From NCBI RefSeq assembly GCF_012272695.1, contig NZ_CP050902.1, positions 2,914,001 through 2,978,000 on the forward strand: a stretch of DNA of 64,000 nt. The letters are read 5' to 3'. Both the position numbers and the translations under genes were made by a program. The DNA is from Nocardioides sp. JQ2195. Its GTDB lineage: Bacteria; Actinomycetota; Actinomycetes; Propionibacteriales; Nocardioidaceae. Shown piece after piece: positions 16,714-23,767 of this stretch (position 1 is its first letter; each line of letters starts with the position of its first letter). The notes under the pieces are model-generated. The model was not told where the DNA came from. It saw only the letters and a list, made by a program, of their open reading frames with translations, and did no database searches.

Positions 16714-18042
16714 ATGACTCTTCGTGTGGCAATCGTGGGTGGCGGTCCGGCCGGCATCTACGCGGCGGACCTTCTGACCAAGTCCGAGACCGACGTCTCC
16801 GTCGACATCCTCGAGCGGCTGCCCGCGCCGTTCGGCCTGGTCCGCTACGGCGTCGCCCCTGACCACCCGCGCATCAAGGAGATCGTCAAGGCTCTCCAGC
16901 GCGTGCTGGCCAAGCCCGAGGTGCGCTTCCTCGGCAACGTGACCTACGGCGTCGACGTGAAGCTCGACGACCTGCGCGACTTCTACGACGCTGTGGTGAT
17001 CGCCACGGGGGCGATGGCCGACCGCGACCTCGACATTCCCGGAGAGGACCTGCCGGGCTCGTTCGGGGCCGCTGACTTCGTCTGCTGGTACGACGGCCAC
17101 CCCGACGTGGCCCGCGACTGGCCGCTGGAGGCCCGGAGCGTGGCCGTCGTCGGCGCCGGCAACGTCGCTCTGGACGTGGCACGCGTGCTCGCGAAGACCG
17201 GTGACGAGATGCTCACCACCGACATTCCCGCCAACGTGTACGCCGGGTTGAAGGCCAAGCAGGCCACCGACGTCCACGTCTTCGCCCGTCGCGGGCCGGC
17301 GTACGCGAAGTTCTCCCCCCTCGAGCTCCGCGAGCTGGCACACTCCCCCAACGTCGACGTGGTGGTGCACCCGGAGGGCTTCGAGGTCGACGACGCCAGC
17401 ATGGAGCACATCGCCAGGAACAAACAGGCCAAGATGGTCCTCAACACCCTGTCGAACTGGGTCGGCCGCGAGCCCAGCGGAAAGCCGCACCGCATCCACC
17501 TGCACTTCCTGGAGCAGCCGGTGGCGATCGAGGGTGACGGACAGGTGGAGCGCTTCCGCACCGAGCGCACCCGACTCGTGGGCGACGGCGGCGTCGAGGG
17601 AACCGGCGAGATCACTGACTGGGACGTCCAAGCGGTCTATCGAGCGGTCGGCTACCGGAGCACGCCGATCACGGACCTGCCCTTCGACACCCGCGCGGCG
17701 GTCATCCCCAACGACGAGGGTCGAGTTCTCGACCTCGAGGGTGAACCGATGGCGGGCACCTTCGTCACTGGATGGATCAAGCGGGGGCCGGTCGGGCTGA
17801 TCGGCCACACCAAGAGCGACGCCGCCCAGACGGTCGCCCACCTCCTCGAGGACACGGTCGCCACGGCCGCCGAGCGCGACCCCGCAGCGGTCGACGCCTA
17901 CTTCGCCGAGCGCGGCGTGGAGGTGGTCGAGTTCGCCAACTGGGAGAACCTCGACAACCACGAGGTCTCCCTCGGCGAGGCCGACGGTCGCACTCGCATC
18001 AAGGTCGTCGACCGCGACGAGATGCTGCGCGTGGCCCGCTGA
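16714..18042 (+). CDS. fprA: FprA-type NADPH-ferredoxin/adrenodoxin reductase
   Basis: 442 residues. The start at MTLRVAIVGGGPAGIYAAD puts the FAD Rossmann motif GGGPAG at the N-terminus. Other signatures: ERLPAPFGLVRYGVAPDHP, VVGAGNVALDVARVL (NADP-binding), DVHVFARRGPA and TGWIKRGPVGLIGHTKSD near the C-terminus. It passes electrons from NADPH to ferredoxins. Divergent from the LysR-type regulator, which probably controls it. A few extra upstream codons are possible but lack support. Confidence 0.93.
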   Translation: MTLRVAIVGGGPAGIYAADLLTKSETDVSVDILERLPAPFGLVRYGVAPDHPRIKEIVKALQRVLAKPEVRFLGNVTYGVDVKLDDLRDFYDAVVIATGAMADRDLDIPGEDLPGSFGAADFVCWYDGHPDVARDWPLEARSVAVVGAGNVALDVARVLAKTGDEMLTTDIPANVYAGLKAKQATDVHVFARRGPAYAKFSPLELRELAHSPNVDVVVHPEGFEVDDASMEHIARNKQAKMVLNTLSNWVGREPSGKPHRIHLHFLEQPVAIEGDGQVERFRTERTRLVGDGGVEGTGEITDWDVQAVYRAVGYRSTPITDLPFDTRAAVIPNDEGRVLDLEGEPMAGTFVTGWIKRGPVGLIGHTKSDAAQTVAHLLEDTVATAAERDPAAVDAYFAERGVEVVEFANWENLDNHEVSLGEADGRTRIKVVDRDEMLRVAR

Positions 18043-18128
18043 GAGGTCCCTCCACCTGTCCTGCCGGCCCGCGCCCGGACGCTCACCCCGACCGGGCCAC
18101 CAGCTCTCGTCATGGTCAGCTCGCCACG

Positions 18129-18134
18129 GGGTAC
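18129..18134 (+). promoter_or_regulatory. GGGTAC -10 element for the 63-residue acidic protein
   Basis: GGGTAC ends 10 bases before the ATG at 18145. I see no clear GNNT at 14-16 bases upstream, so this promoter call is weaker than the others. Confidence 0.4.
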
Positions 18135-18144
18135 CGGTCGCGTC

Positions 18145-18336
18145 ATGACCACACCAGAGAACTCCCAGTCCTCCCACGATCGTCCCGTGGAGATCGAGGG
18201 CGTGCCCGACGAGGAACACATGGAGACAGCCGATGCCGCCGAGCGGGTCAAGCTGGATCCCGAGGAGCAGCCGAACTTCACCGAACGACCTGCCGAGGAG
18301 TCGATCGCGGACTCCAAGCTTCCCGAGGATCTCTGA
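18145..18336 (+). CDS. 63-residue acidic, probably disordered protein
   Basis: Starts MTTPENSQSSHDRPVEIEG and ends DSKLPEDL. Rich in Glu, Asp, Pro and Ser with no hydrophobic core. No family recognised. The ATG at 18145 is preferred over 18112 because GGGTAC lies between them. Its short, polar nature and stress-type -10 element group it with the other small stress proteins of this region. Confidence 0.6.
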   Translation: MTTPENSQSSHDRPVEIEGVPDEEHMETADAAERVKLDPEEQPNFTERPAEESIADSKLPEDL

Positions 18337-18355
18337 CCTCCCGGCAACCGCAGGC

Positions 18356-18949
18356 CTACTCGGTGCCGCTCCTCCTGGGGGCCGCTCGGACGTGGGCCCG
18401 CTCGCCCTGCTTGCCGACCAGGCTGAGGAACTCGACGGGCCCTGAGCTGGTCGCTCCGAACCAGTGCGGGGTGCGGGTGTCGAACTCGGCTGCCTCGCCG
18501 GGCTCGAGGACGAGGTCGTGCTCGCCGAGCACGAGCCGGAGCTTCCCGTAGAGCACGAAGGCCCAGTCGTAGCCCTCGTGGGTCCGCAGCTCGGGCTCGG
18601 CGTCGTCACGACCGGCGGGGAGGATGAACTTGTAGGCCTGGATGCCCCCGGACCGGCGGGACAGGGGCAGGATCGTCCGACCGTCACGGGTGGGGATCGG
18701 ACGTAGGTTGACGCGAGGGTCGCCGGTGGGTGGCGCGTCGACGAGCTCGTCGAGGGTGACGCCGTGCACCCGCGCCAGGGGCAGCAACTGCTCGAGCGTC
18801 GGACGGCGAAGTCCTGCCTCGAGCCTCGACAGCGTGCTGACCGAGATTCCCGTCTCGTCGGCCAGCTCATTGAGCGTGATGTCGCGGCGTTGGCGCAGGC
18901 CCTTCAGCCTCGGGCCCACCGCGTCGAGCGTGCGGTCGGTGTTCTCCAT
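18356..18949 (-). CDS. XRE-family regulator with C-terminal cupin
   Basis: 197 residues starting MENTDRTLDAVGPRLKGLRQ; an alternative ATG at 18976 would add nine residues. The helix-turn-helix is ITLNELADETGISVSTLSRL (about 29-48). The cupin at about 105-185 has THEGYDWAFVLYGKLRLVLG and LEPGEAAEFDTRTPHWFGA. It is divergent from the frameshifted flavoprotein gene, with TTGAGA-N5-TCTCAA between them. A close paralogue with the same layout is at 26522-27145. Probably a repressor of the flavoprotein genes; the ligand is unknown. Confidence 0.9.
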   Translation of the reverse strand: MENTDRTLDAVGPRLKGLRQRRDITLNELADETGISVSTLSRLEAGLRRPTLEQLLPLARVHGVTLDELVDAPPTGDPRVNLRPIPTRDGRTILPLSRRSGGIQAYKFILPAGRDDAEPELRTHEGYDWAFVLYGKLRLVLGEHDLVLEPGEAAEFDTRTPHWFGATSSGPVEFLSLVGKQGERAHVRAAPRRSGTE

Positions 18950-18994
18950 GCGGTCGAGTTTTCCATTTGGCAACATCCTTTGCAATTCTGGTCC

Positions 18995-19011
18995 TTGAGA
19001 GTCATTCTCAA
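18995..19011. promoter_or_regulatory. TTGAGA-N5-TCTCAA inverted repeat in a divergent promoter
   Basis: Perfect 6-5-6 inverted repeat midway between the XRE-cupin start (18949) and the flavoprotein start (19062). A likely operator for the XRE-cupin protein, although Fur-like proteins bind repeats of similar shape. Confidence 0.5.
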
Positions 19012-19061
19012 TCTGTGGGCCACCGAACGGGTGGTCCGACAGACGCCAGGAGGCTCGAACG

Positions 19062-20029
19062 ATGGCAGGAATTGATGCTCCGATCAGAGACGTGGTGATC
19101 GTGGGAGCCGGAGCCGCCGGCCTGAGCGCGGCACTCACGCTGACCCGCGCCCGGCGTACGGTGACCCTCGTGGACGCCGGCGAGCCGCGCAACGCACCCG
19201 CGAGTGCGGTCCACGGGCTGCTCGGGCACGAAGGCATCAACCCGGCAGCGCTGCTGGCCAAGGGCCGCGAGGAGGTCCGCGGATACGCGCTGAGTTCGTC
19301 TGCGGCGACGTCGCCGACGTCAGCTGCGCGTCGTACGGCTTCGCGGTCGCACTGCGCGACGGGAGCCAGGTCCACGGCCGACGCCTGCTCATCGCCACCG
19401 GGTTGGTGGACGAGCTGCCGGAGATCCCCGGCGTTCGCGAGCAGTGGGGCCGCGGCGTGCTCCACTGCCCCTACTGCCACGGCTGGGAGGTGCGCGATCG
19501 CCGCATCGGAGTGCTGGTCACCAGCCCGATGGCGGTGCACAAGGCGTTCCTCTTCCGGCAGTGGAGCCCGCAGGTCATGCTGTTCTCGGGGGACCACCAG
19601 GTCAACGACGAGGAGCGGCTGAAGCTGCGGGCCCTCGAGATCCCGGTGATCGACGGCGCCGTCTCGAGCCTGGAGCTCGAGGACGAAGAGGTCACCGGCG
19701 TGCGGCTCCGGGACGGACGGGTCATCGCGGTCGATGCCGTCGTCGTCGCCACCCCGATGGTCGCCCGCATCGAACCCTTCGCCGGGATCGGTCTGGAGCC
19801 GACCCTCCACCCGGCTGGCTCCTACATCGAGACCGACGCCTTCGGACAGACCGCCGTGGAAGGTGTCTGGGTGGCAGGCAACGCCACGGACATCGGCGCA
19901 CAGGTCAGTGGCGCCGCAGCGGCTGGAGCCCTTGCCGCCCAGCACATCAACACCGACCTCATCGACAAGGACCTCGACCGGGCGGTCGCCGAGCTCGATG
20001 ACGCCCCCACCGGAAGGAACAACGGATGA
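19062..20029 (+). pseudogene. Thioredoxin-reductase-like FAD/NAD(P) oxidoreductase, frameshifted
   Basis: The frame starting MAGIDAPIRDVVIVGAGAAG runs correctly through GREEVRGY and then goes out of frame near 19286-19290. The paralogue at 27225 reads EVAGYGGQFVHG here; adding one base (TACGGCGCTGAG instead of TACGCGCTGAG) restores GYGAEFVCGDVADVS. The rest of the protein continues intact in another frame: MVDELPEIPGVREQWG, the HCPYCHGWEVRD CxxC motif, and VEGVWVAGNATDIGAQV at the end. Everything else looks under selection, so a recent mutation or a sequencing error are both possible. It overlaps the methyltransferase start by 4 bases. Confidence 0.85.
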
Positions 20030-20988
20030 CCCACTCATTCGACAAGGACTACTGGGACCAGATCTGGACCGGCGACCGCGCCACCGCCATGAGCAGCAGC
20101 GATCCCAACCCCCACCTGGTCGAGCAGGTCGGTGACCTGACGCCCGGAACCGCGATCGATGCGGGCTGTGGCGCGGGAGCCGAGGCCATCTGGCTCGCCT
20201 CACAGGGCTGGAAGGTCACCGGTGCGGACGTCGCACAGGCGGCGCTGGCCCTTGCCGAGGACCGGGCGGTCGAGGCCGGCGTGGAGGGGCAGGTCGACTG
20301 GGTCCGGGCGGACCTCTCGACCTCGGAGCCGCCCGTCCGCTACGACCTGGTCACCACGCACTACGCCCACCCTGAGATGTCGCAGCTGGACTTCTACGAC
20401 CGCATCGCGTCGTGGGTGGCACCGGGGGGCACGTTGCTCATCGTCGGCCACCTCCACCACGACTCCCCCGGCTCCCCGGCGCAAGCGCACGACCACGGGC
20501 ACGGCCACGGGCACGGCGGGGAGCACGGGCACGACTCGTCCCAGCCGCCCGCGGAGGCATCCGCCACCGCCGCCACCATCACCGATCGCCTCGACACAGC
20601 TGTTTGGAGCATCGACACCGCCGAGGAGTCCCAGCGGACCATGGCCGGGCCGAACGGTCGGCAGACCACCATCCACGACGTCGTCGTGCGAGCATCCCGC
20701 CGCAACTACGACCGCCCCACCAGCGCCAGCCACAAGGGGGCCACGGCGCCTCCTCAGCCTGCCCTCCTGAAGGTGGAACCTCGTGAACACCAGCCCATCG
20801 CCGCTGGTCGGCGACAAGGTCGATCCGACCATCGCTGCGATGATCATGCCGGCCATGCGTGCTGTCATCCCCTCCCCTTCTCCGAGGGCGATGCGCGCGG
20901 CGGGCCAACTCCACGGATCGCGTGGGTGGATGGGCGACTTCACCGCCATGGGTCCCCCTCGGTACGTACGAACGTGGTCCACACGTAG
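20026..20988 (+). CDS. Class I SAM-dependent methyltransferase with His-rich loop and odd C-terminus
   Basis: 320 residues starting MTHSFDKDYWDQIWTGDRAT. The SAM motif I is AIDAGCGAGAEAIWLAS (43-59); later motifs are VTGADVAQAALALAE, YDLVTTHYAHPE and APGGTLLIVGH. Between strands there is a loop AHDHGHGHGHGGEHGHD near residue 155. A typical fold would end near VVVRASRRNYD (about residue 228). The remaining ~90 residues are low-complexity, Arg/His-rich and run into the convergent membrane gene, suggesting loss of the native stop. It is translationally coupled to the frameshifted flavoprotein. Confidence 0.75.
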   Translation: MTHSFDKDYWDQIWTGDRATAMSSSDPNPHLVEQVGDLTPGTAIDAGCGAGAEAIWLASQGWKVTGADVAQAALALAEDRAVEAGVEGQVDWVRADLSTSEPPVRYDLVTTHYAHPEMSQLDFYDRIASWVAPGGTLLIVGHLHHDSPGSPAQAHDHGHGHGHGGEHGHDSSQPPAEASATAATITDRLDTAVWSIDTAEESQRTMAGPNGRQTTIHDVVVRASRRNYDRPTSASHKGATAPPQPALLKVEPREHQPIAAGRRQGRSDHRCDDHAGHACCHPLPFSEGDARGGPTPRIAWVDGRLHRHGSPSVRTNVVHT

Positions 20989-21001
20989 CGCCATGGGATG
21001 A
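20783..21001 (+). pseudogene. Possible gene remnant inside the methyltransferase 3' extension
   Basis: A GTG-started frame (VNTSPSPLVGDKVDPTIAAM) of 72 residues overlaps the doubtful methyltransferase tail in another frame and runs into the convergent gene. The first 30 residues look protein-like (IAAMIMPAMRAV), the rest does not. It may be the start of a gene cut by rearrangement. Low confidence. Confidence 0.2.
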
Positions 21002-21371
21002 CCGCGATGATGACGACGACGAGCGCGTTTCTAGCCACCATGTCGGATGTTCCGCTGTTGAGTCCGCCGTCAAGCGTCTGCGGAAGCGCGACGATCCCGA
21101 ACCACAGCACCTTCCACGCAGCCTCGAACAGAAGGATTGGCAGCAGCTTGACGGGGTAGCGCAGGCCGAGGAACGCCAGCAGGGACATGGCGGTCAGCAG
21201 GCAGAGCGTCACTGCTTCGTACACCGGCATGGTGTGCGCGTCTGGGAGCTTCGGCCACTTGACCAGGACGAGACCGAGGCCCATGAACAAGTAGCCGCCG
21301 CGCATGATGTGCAGGCGGGTCAGCGAGAGCGAGGGGGTGCTGGTGCGTGGGGTCTCGACGGTGGTGACCAT
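20940..21371 (-). CDS. Small four-helix membrane protein
   Basis: 143 residues starting MVTTVETPRTSTPSLSLTRL. Four hydrophobic segments: GGYLFMGLGLVLVKW, AVTLCLLTAMSLLAFLGL, LLPILLFEAAWKVLWFGIVA and ARNALVVVIIAVIPWRYVW. It ends TTFVRTEGDPWR. No named family is recognised; similar proteins are common in actinobacteria near LuxR-type regulators. It is last in the leftward run from the LAL regulator (48-base gap after the GNAT gene). Confidence 0.72.
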   Translation of the reverse strand: MVTTVETPRTSTPSLSLTRLHIMRGGYLFMGLGLVLVKWPKLPDAHTMPVYEAVTLCLLTAMSLLAFLGLRYPVKLLPILLFEAAWKVLWFGIVALPQTLDGGLNSGTSDMVARNALVVVIIAVIPWRYVWTTFVRTEGDPWR

Positions 21372-21419
21372 CGTTCCTCCTTCTATTGGTTGTGCGGTTG
21401 GTTCGTTGAGTACGGAGGC

Positions 21420-22277
21420 TTACCTGCGAGCGTTCTCGTGGACCCACTCCTGGGCGAGGAGTGCGTAGGCCACGGTGTCCAACCATTGCCCCGATCGGTG
21501 CAGGGACTCCCCGACCGCGTGGGTCTCGCGACGCATGCCGACGCGTTCCATCAGACGCCAAGAGGCGTCGTTGCCGAGGAAGCAGTTGGCGACGACTCGG
21601 TGGACGCCGAGGTCTGTGAAGCAGTGACGGAGCATCGCGTGCACGGCTTCGGTGGCGTAGCCGCGTCCGCTGTACGTGGGGTCGAGGACCCAACCCAGTT
21701 CGGCCTGTGCGCCGACCGCTTGTTCTGCGACCTCGAGCTGGGCCCAGGCGTCTTCGCGGCGGAGCATGAAGTCTCCGATGATGGTGCCATCGGACAGCTC
21801 GACGATGACCGTGCTGGCGAGTCGGCCGGGCTCGTTGAAGAGGGCACGGTAGCCGTCGAGATCGGTCGGGCAGCCGGTGAGCCACTCGTTGACCGAGTCG
21901 AGACGCCGGAACGCCCAGGTTGCGTCTTGGTCGTCCGGGCGTGCTGGCCGAAGGACGAGCCGTTCGGTCTTCAGAACCCGCCCCAGGATCGGCTCCTGAT
22001 CGCTCGCGCTGCTGGAGGGGATTGCGCGGGCCGGGTCGCAGTCGGTCTGTCGAACGGCGAGCAGTGTGGCGCCAATGTCGCGAACGGCGACCAGAAGCCC
22101 ATGGAGCTGGGCCTGGTCGACGCCCTGACTGGTCAGAGTCGTGGTCGCGTCTTCGTTGCGGCGCAGAGTCACACCACCAAGCCAGTCGGACCAGTGGTCA
22201 TCGAGGAGGCCCGCCACGTCGACGCTGTAGCAGACCGGGCGGCCAGCGTCGAGGTCAAGGTTTCGGACCGCGGTCAT
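21420..22277 (-). CDS. GNAT-family N-acetyltransferase with extra N-terminal domain
   Basis: 285 residues, with the start at MTAVRNLDLDAGRPVCYSVD (22277, ATGA overlap with the gene before it). Residues 1-105 resemble a small domain of unknown role (SVDVAGLLDDHWSDWLGGV). From about residue 108 there is a RimJ-type acetyltransferase: LKTERLVLRPARPDDQ, IIGDFMLRREDAWAQLEVAE, LGWVLDPTYSGRGYATEAVH (acetyl-CoA loop), NDASWRLMERVGMRRE. It probably acetylates an amine or N-terminus; substrate unknown. Confidence 0.85.
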   Translation of the reverse strand: MTAVRNLDLDAGRPVCYSVDVAGLLDDHWSDWLGGVTLRRNEDATTTLTSQGVDQAQLHGLLVAVRDIGATLLAVRQTDCDPARAIPSSSASDQEPILGRVLKTERLVLRPARPDDQDATWAFRRLDSVNEWLTGCPTDLDGYRALFNEPGRLASTVIVELSDGTIIGDFMLRREDAWAQLEVAEQAVGAQAELGWVLDPTYSGRGYATEAVHAMLRHCFTDLGVHRVVANCFLGNDASWRLMERVGMRRETHAVGESLHRSGQWLDTVAYALLAQEWVHENARR

Positions 22278-22969
22278 GACGCCACCACCGGCAACGCGGC
22301 GCGCCCGGGGGGACGGGCGTCCTGGTTGCGGCGCCGCCGGATGACCCATTCAGCGACGGCGAGGTTGATGACCCATCCGGCACCCTTGGCAAGGTCCCCC
22401 GTCAGCTCGCCGGCGCCGAAAACGGCATCGGCGATACCTTCGGTGAACGCCTGGGTGCCGGCACCGAGCCCGAGGGCGTACGCACGTGTCATCCATGCGC
22501 TGTGGGCCTCTGTCTCGCGGCGACGGATGGCGGTGAACCCCAGCACCAGACACGCGGCCATCGCCGAAGCGAACATCAGCCGGAAGGCATACAGCAGGTC
22601 GCCCGTGCCGGGTTGAGCTTCATGGAACAGGGTGAGCCAGAGCGCGGAACCGGCGACCAGAACCCCTGCGACAGCGAGGACACGCCCGGCGCGCCGGTGC
22701 CAGCTCCGGCGCCGCAGCCCGGGGACGAACTGGAACGCACCGACGAACGCGAAGATCCCTGCGCCGACGATATGAACCACGAGCGCGGCCGGGAACCCGG
22801 TGAACCGGTGGTCGGCCGGAATCACCGCAGGCCCACCTGCCAGTTGGACGAGCCGCAACGCGCCGGCTGTGAGCGGGATTGCGGACAAGACGATGAGGGC
22901 AACCGGGACCGGCCAGCTGCGTGACCGGTCCCGGTGACCGCTCGCGGGGAGCGCGGTCTGGGAGCTCAT
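22274..22969 (-). CDS. DUF2306-like membrane protein
   Basis: 231 residues starting MSSQTALPASGHRDRS. Six or so hydrophobic helices (VPVALIVLSAIPLTAGALRL, ALVVHIVGAGIFAFVGAFQF, AGRVLAVAGVLVAGSALWLT). Conserved polar points HRRAGR and AHSAWMTRAYALGLGAGTQA suit a DUF2306/cytochrome b561-like fold with His in the membrane. The start overlaps the preceding gene by 4 bases and the end overlaps the GNAT gene by 4, making a tightly coupled operon. Function unknown. Confidence 0.78.
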   Translation of the reverse strand: MSSQTALPASGHRDRSRSWPVPVALIVLSAIPLTAGALRLVQLAGGPAVIPADHRFTGFPAALVVHIVGAGIFAFVGAFQFVPGLRRRSWHRRAGRVLAVAGVLVAGSALWLTLFHEAQPGTGDLLYAFRLMFASAMAACLVLGFTAIRRRETEAHSAWMTRAYALGLGAGTQAFTEGIADAVFGAGELTGDLAKGAGWVINLAVAEWVIRRRRNQDARPPGRAALPVVAS

Positions 22970-23649
22970 CGACTCGCCGCAACCTGCGTGGAGACGCCCG
23001 GGGTGGCTGACTTGGTCGTGCCCTGCAGGGTGGTGCGCCACAGGGAGACCCCGAGCCCGATGAGGGCGATGCCGGTGGGAACGGCCATCGGCCGGTTGAA
23101 CGCCTCCGGCAGGACCGCCAGGGATGCGGTGCCGACCGTGGCGACAGCCAGCAGAGCCGAGGCCCAGCGGGCCAGGACCCCGGCGCGGAACAGGGCGATG
23201 CCGAACATGAGACCGCCGAGCATGTAGCAGGCACCCGTGATGTTGAACAGGACCTGAATGTGGCCGATGTCGCCGGTGGGCTTGCCGCCGTCGGCGGCGA
23301 CGATGACGTCGGCGACGAACCGGGGCGACTTGTCGGTCAGCGCGGGGAGGAAGAACACCGCCATCATCTGGGTGGCGAACATGGTCAGGTAGCCGGCTGC
23401 GAACGTCACGAACCCGACCAGACCCAGGGCCCGCATCTTGCGGGCCTGAGACAAGTAGATGCCGGTGATGCCTGCCAGCGCGAGGGCGGCCATGACGCCC
23501 TTGGCGGAGCAGCGCATGACCCACTCGTTGGTCTCAGTCAGGTACGCGTCGGTGGCGGGGTGGTTGATCTGGACGGCGATGAAGATGACGCCGGCGGTGG
23601 CGGCGGCGATGCCGGCAGCCTTGGTCAGGGCGGTGGTGGTGACATTCAT
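22966..23649 (-). CDS. Seven-segment membrane protein of unknown function
   Basis: 227 residues with the start at MNVTTTALTKAAGIAAATAG (23649), chosen because the in-frame extension to 23730 reads through an inverted repeat and lacks a ribosome site. Hydrophobic helices are evident, e.g. GIAAATAGVIFIAVQI, ALGLVGFVTFAAGYLTMFAT and LFNITGACYMLGGLMFGIAL. DUF4386-like by overall appearance. It lies first after the LAL regulator and heads a four-gene coupled set. Confidence 0.75.
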   Translation of the reverse strand: MNVTTTALTKAAGIAAATAGVIFIAVQINHPATDAYLTETNEWVMRCSAKGVMAALALAGITGIYLSQARKMRALGLVGFVTFAAGYLTMFATQMMAVFFLPALTDKSPRFVADVIVAADGGKPTGDIGHIQVLFNITGACYMLGGLMFGIALFRAGVLARWASALLAVATVGTASLAVLPEAFNRPMAVPTGIALIGLGVSLWRTTLQGTTKSATPGVSTQVAASR

Positions 23650-23722
23650 GTCGGGCTCCTGGTCCAGCCGGGCGGGGCGCCTGGCGATACCGGGAACGTA
23701 CGAACGCACGTGGTGAGCCCAC

Positions 23723-23752
23723 ATCACCACCTGATGTGAGCGAGGTGGTGAT
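23723..23752. promoter_or_regulatory. Ten-base inverted repeat ATCACCACCT / AGGTGGTGAT
   Basis: Perfect 10-base arms (23723-23732 and 23743-23752) with a 10-base centre, between the LAL regulator stop (23768) and the membrane-protein operon. A third half-site TGGTGA lies at 23711-23716. No T-run follows on either strand, so an operator is more likely than a terminator. Confidence 0.45.
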
Positions 23753-23767
23753 TCTCAGTGCTGATTG

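Noticed and set aside
15715..18870. 1051-codon leftward frame
   Set aside because: Only the last 307 codons are a LysR-type protein; the rest is antisense to fprA.
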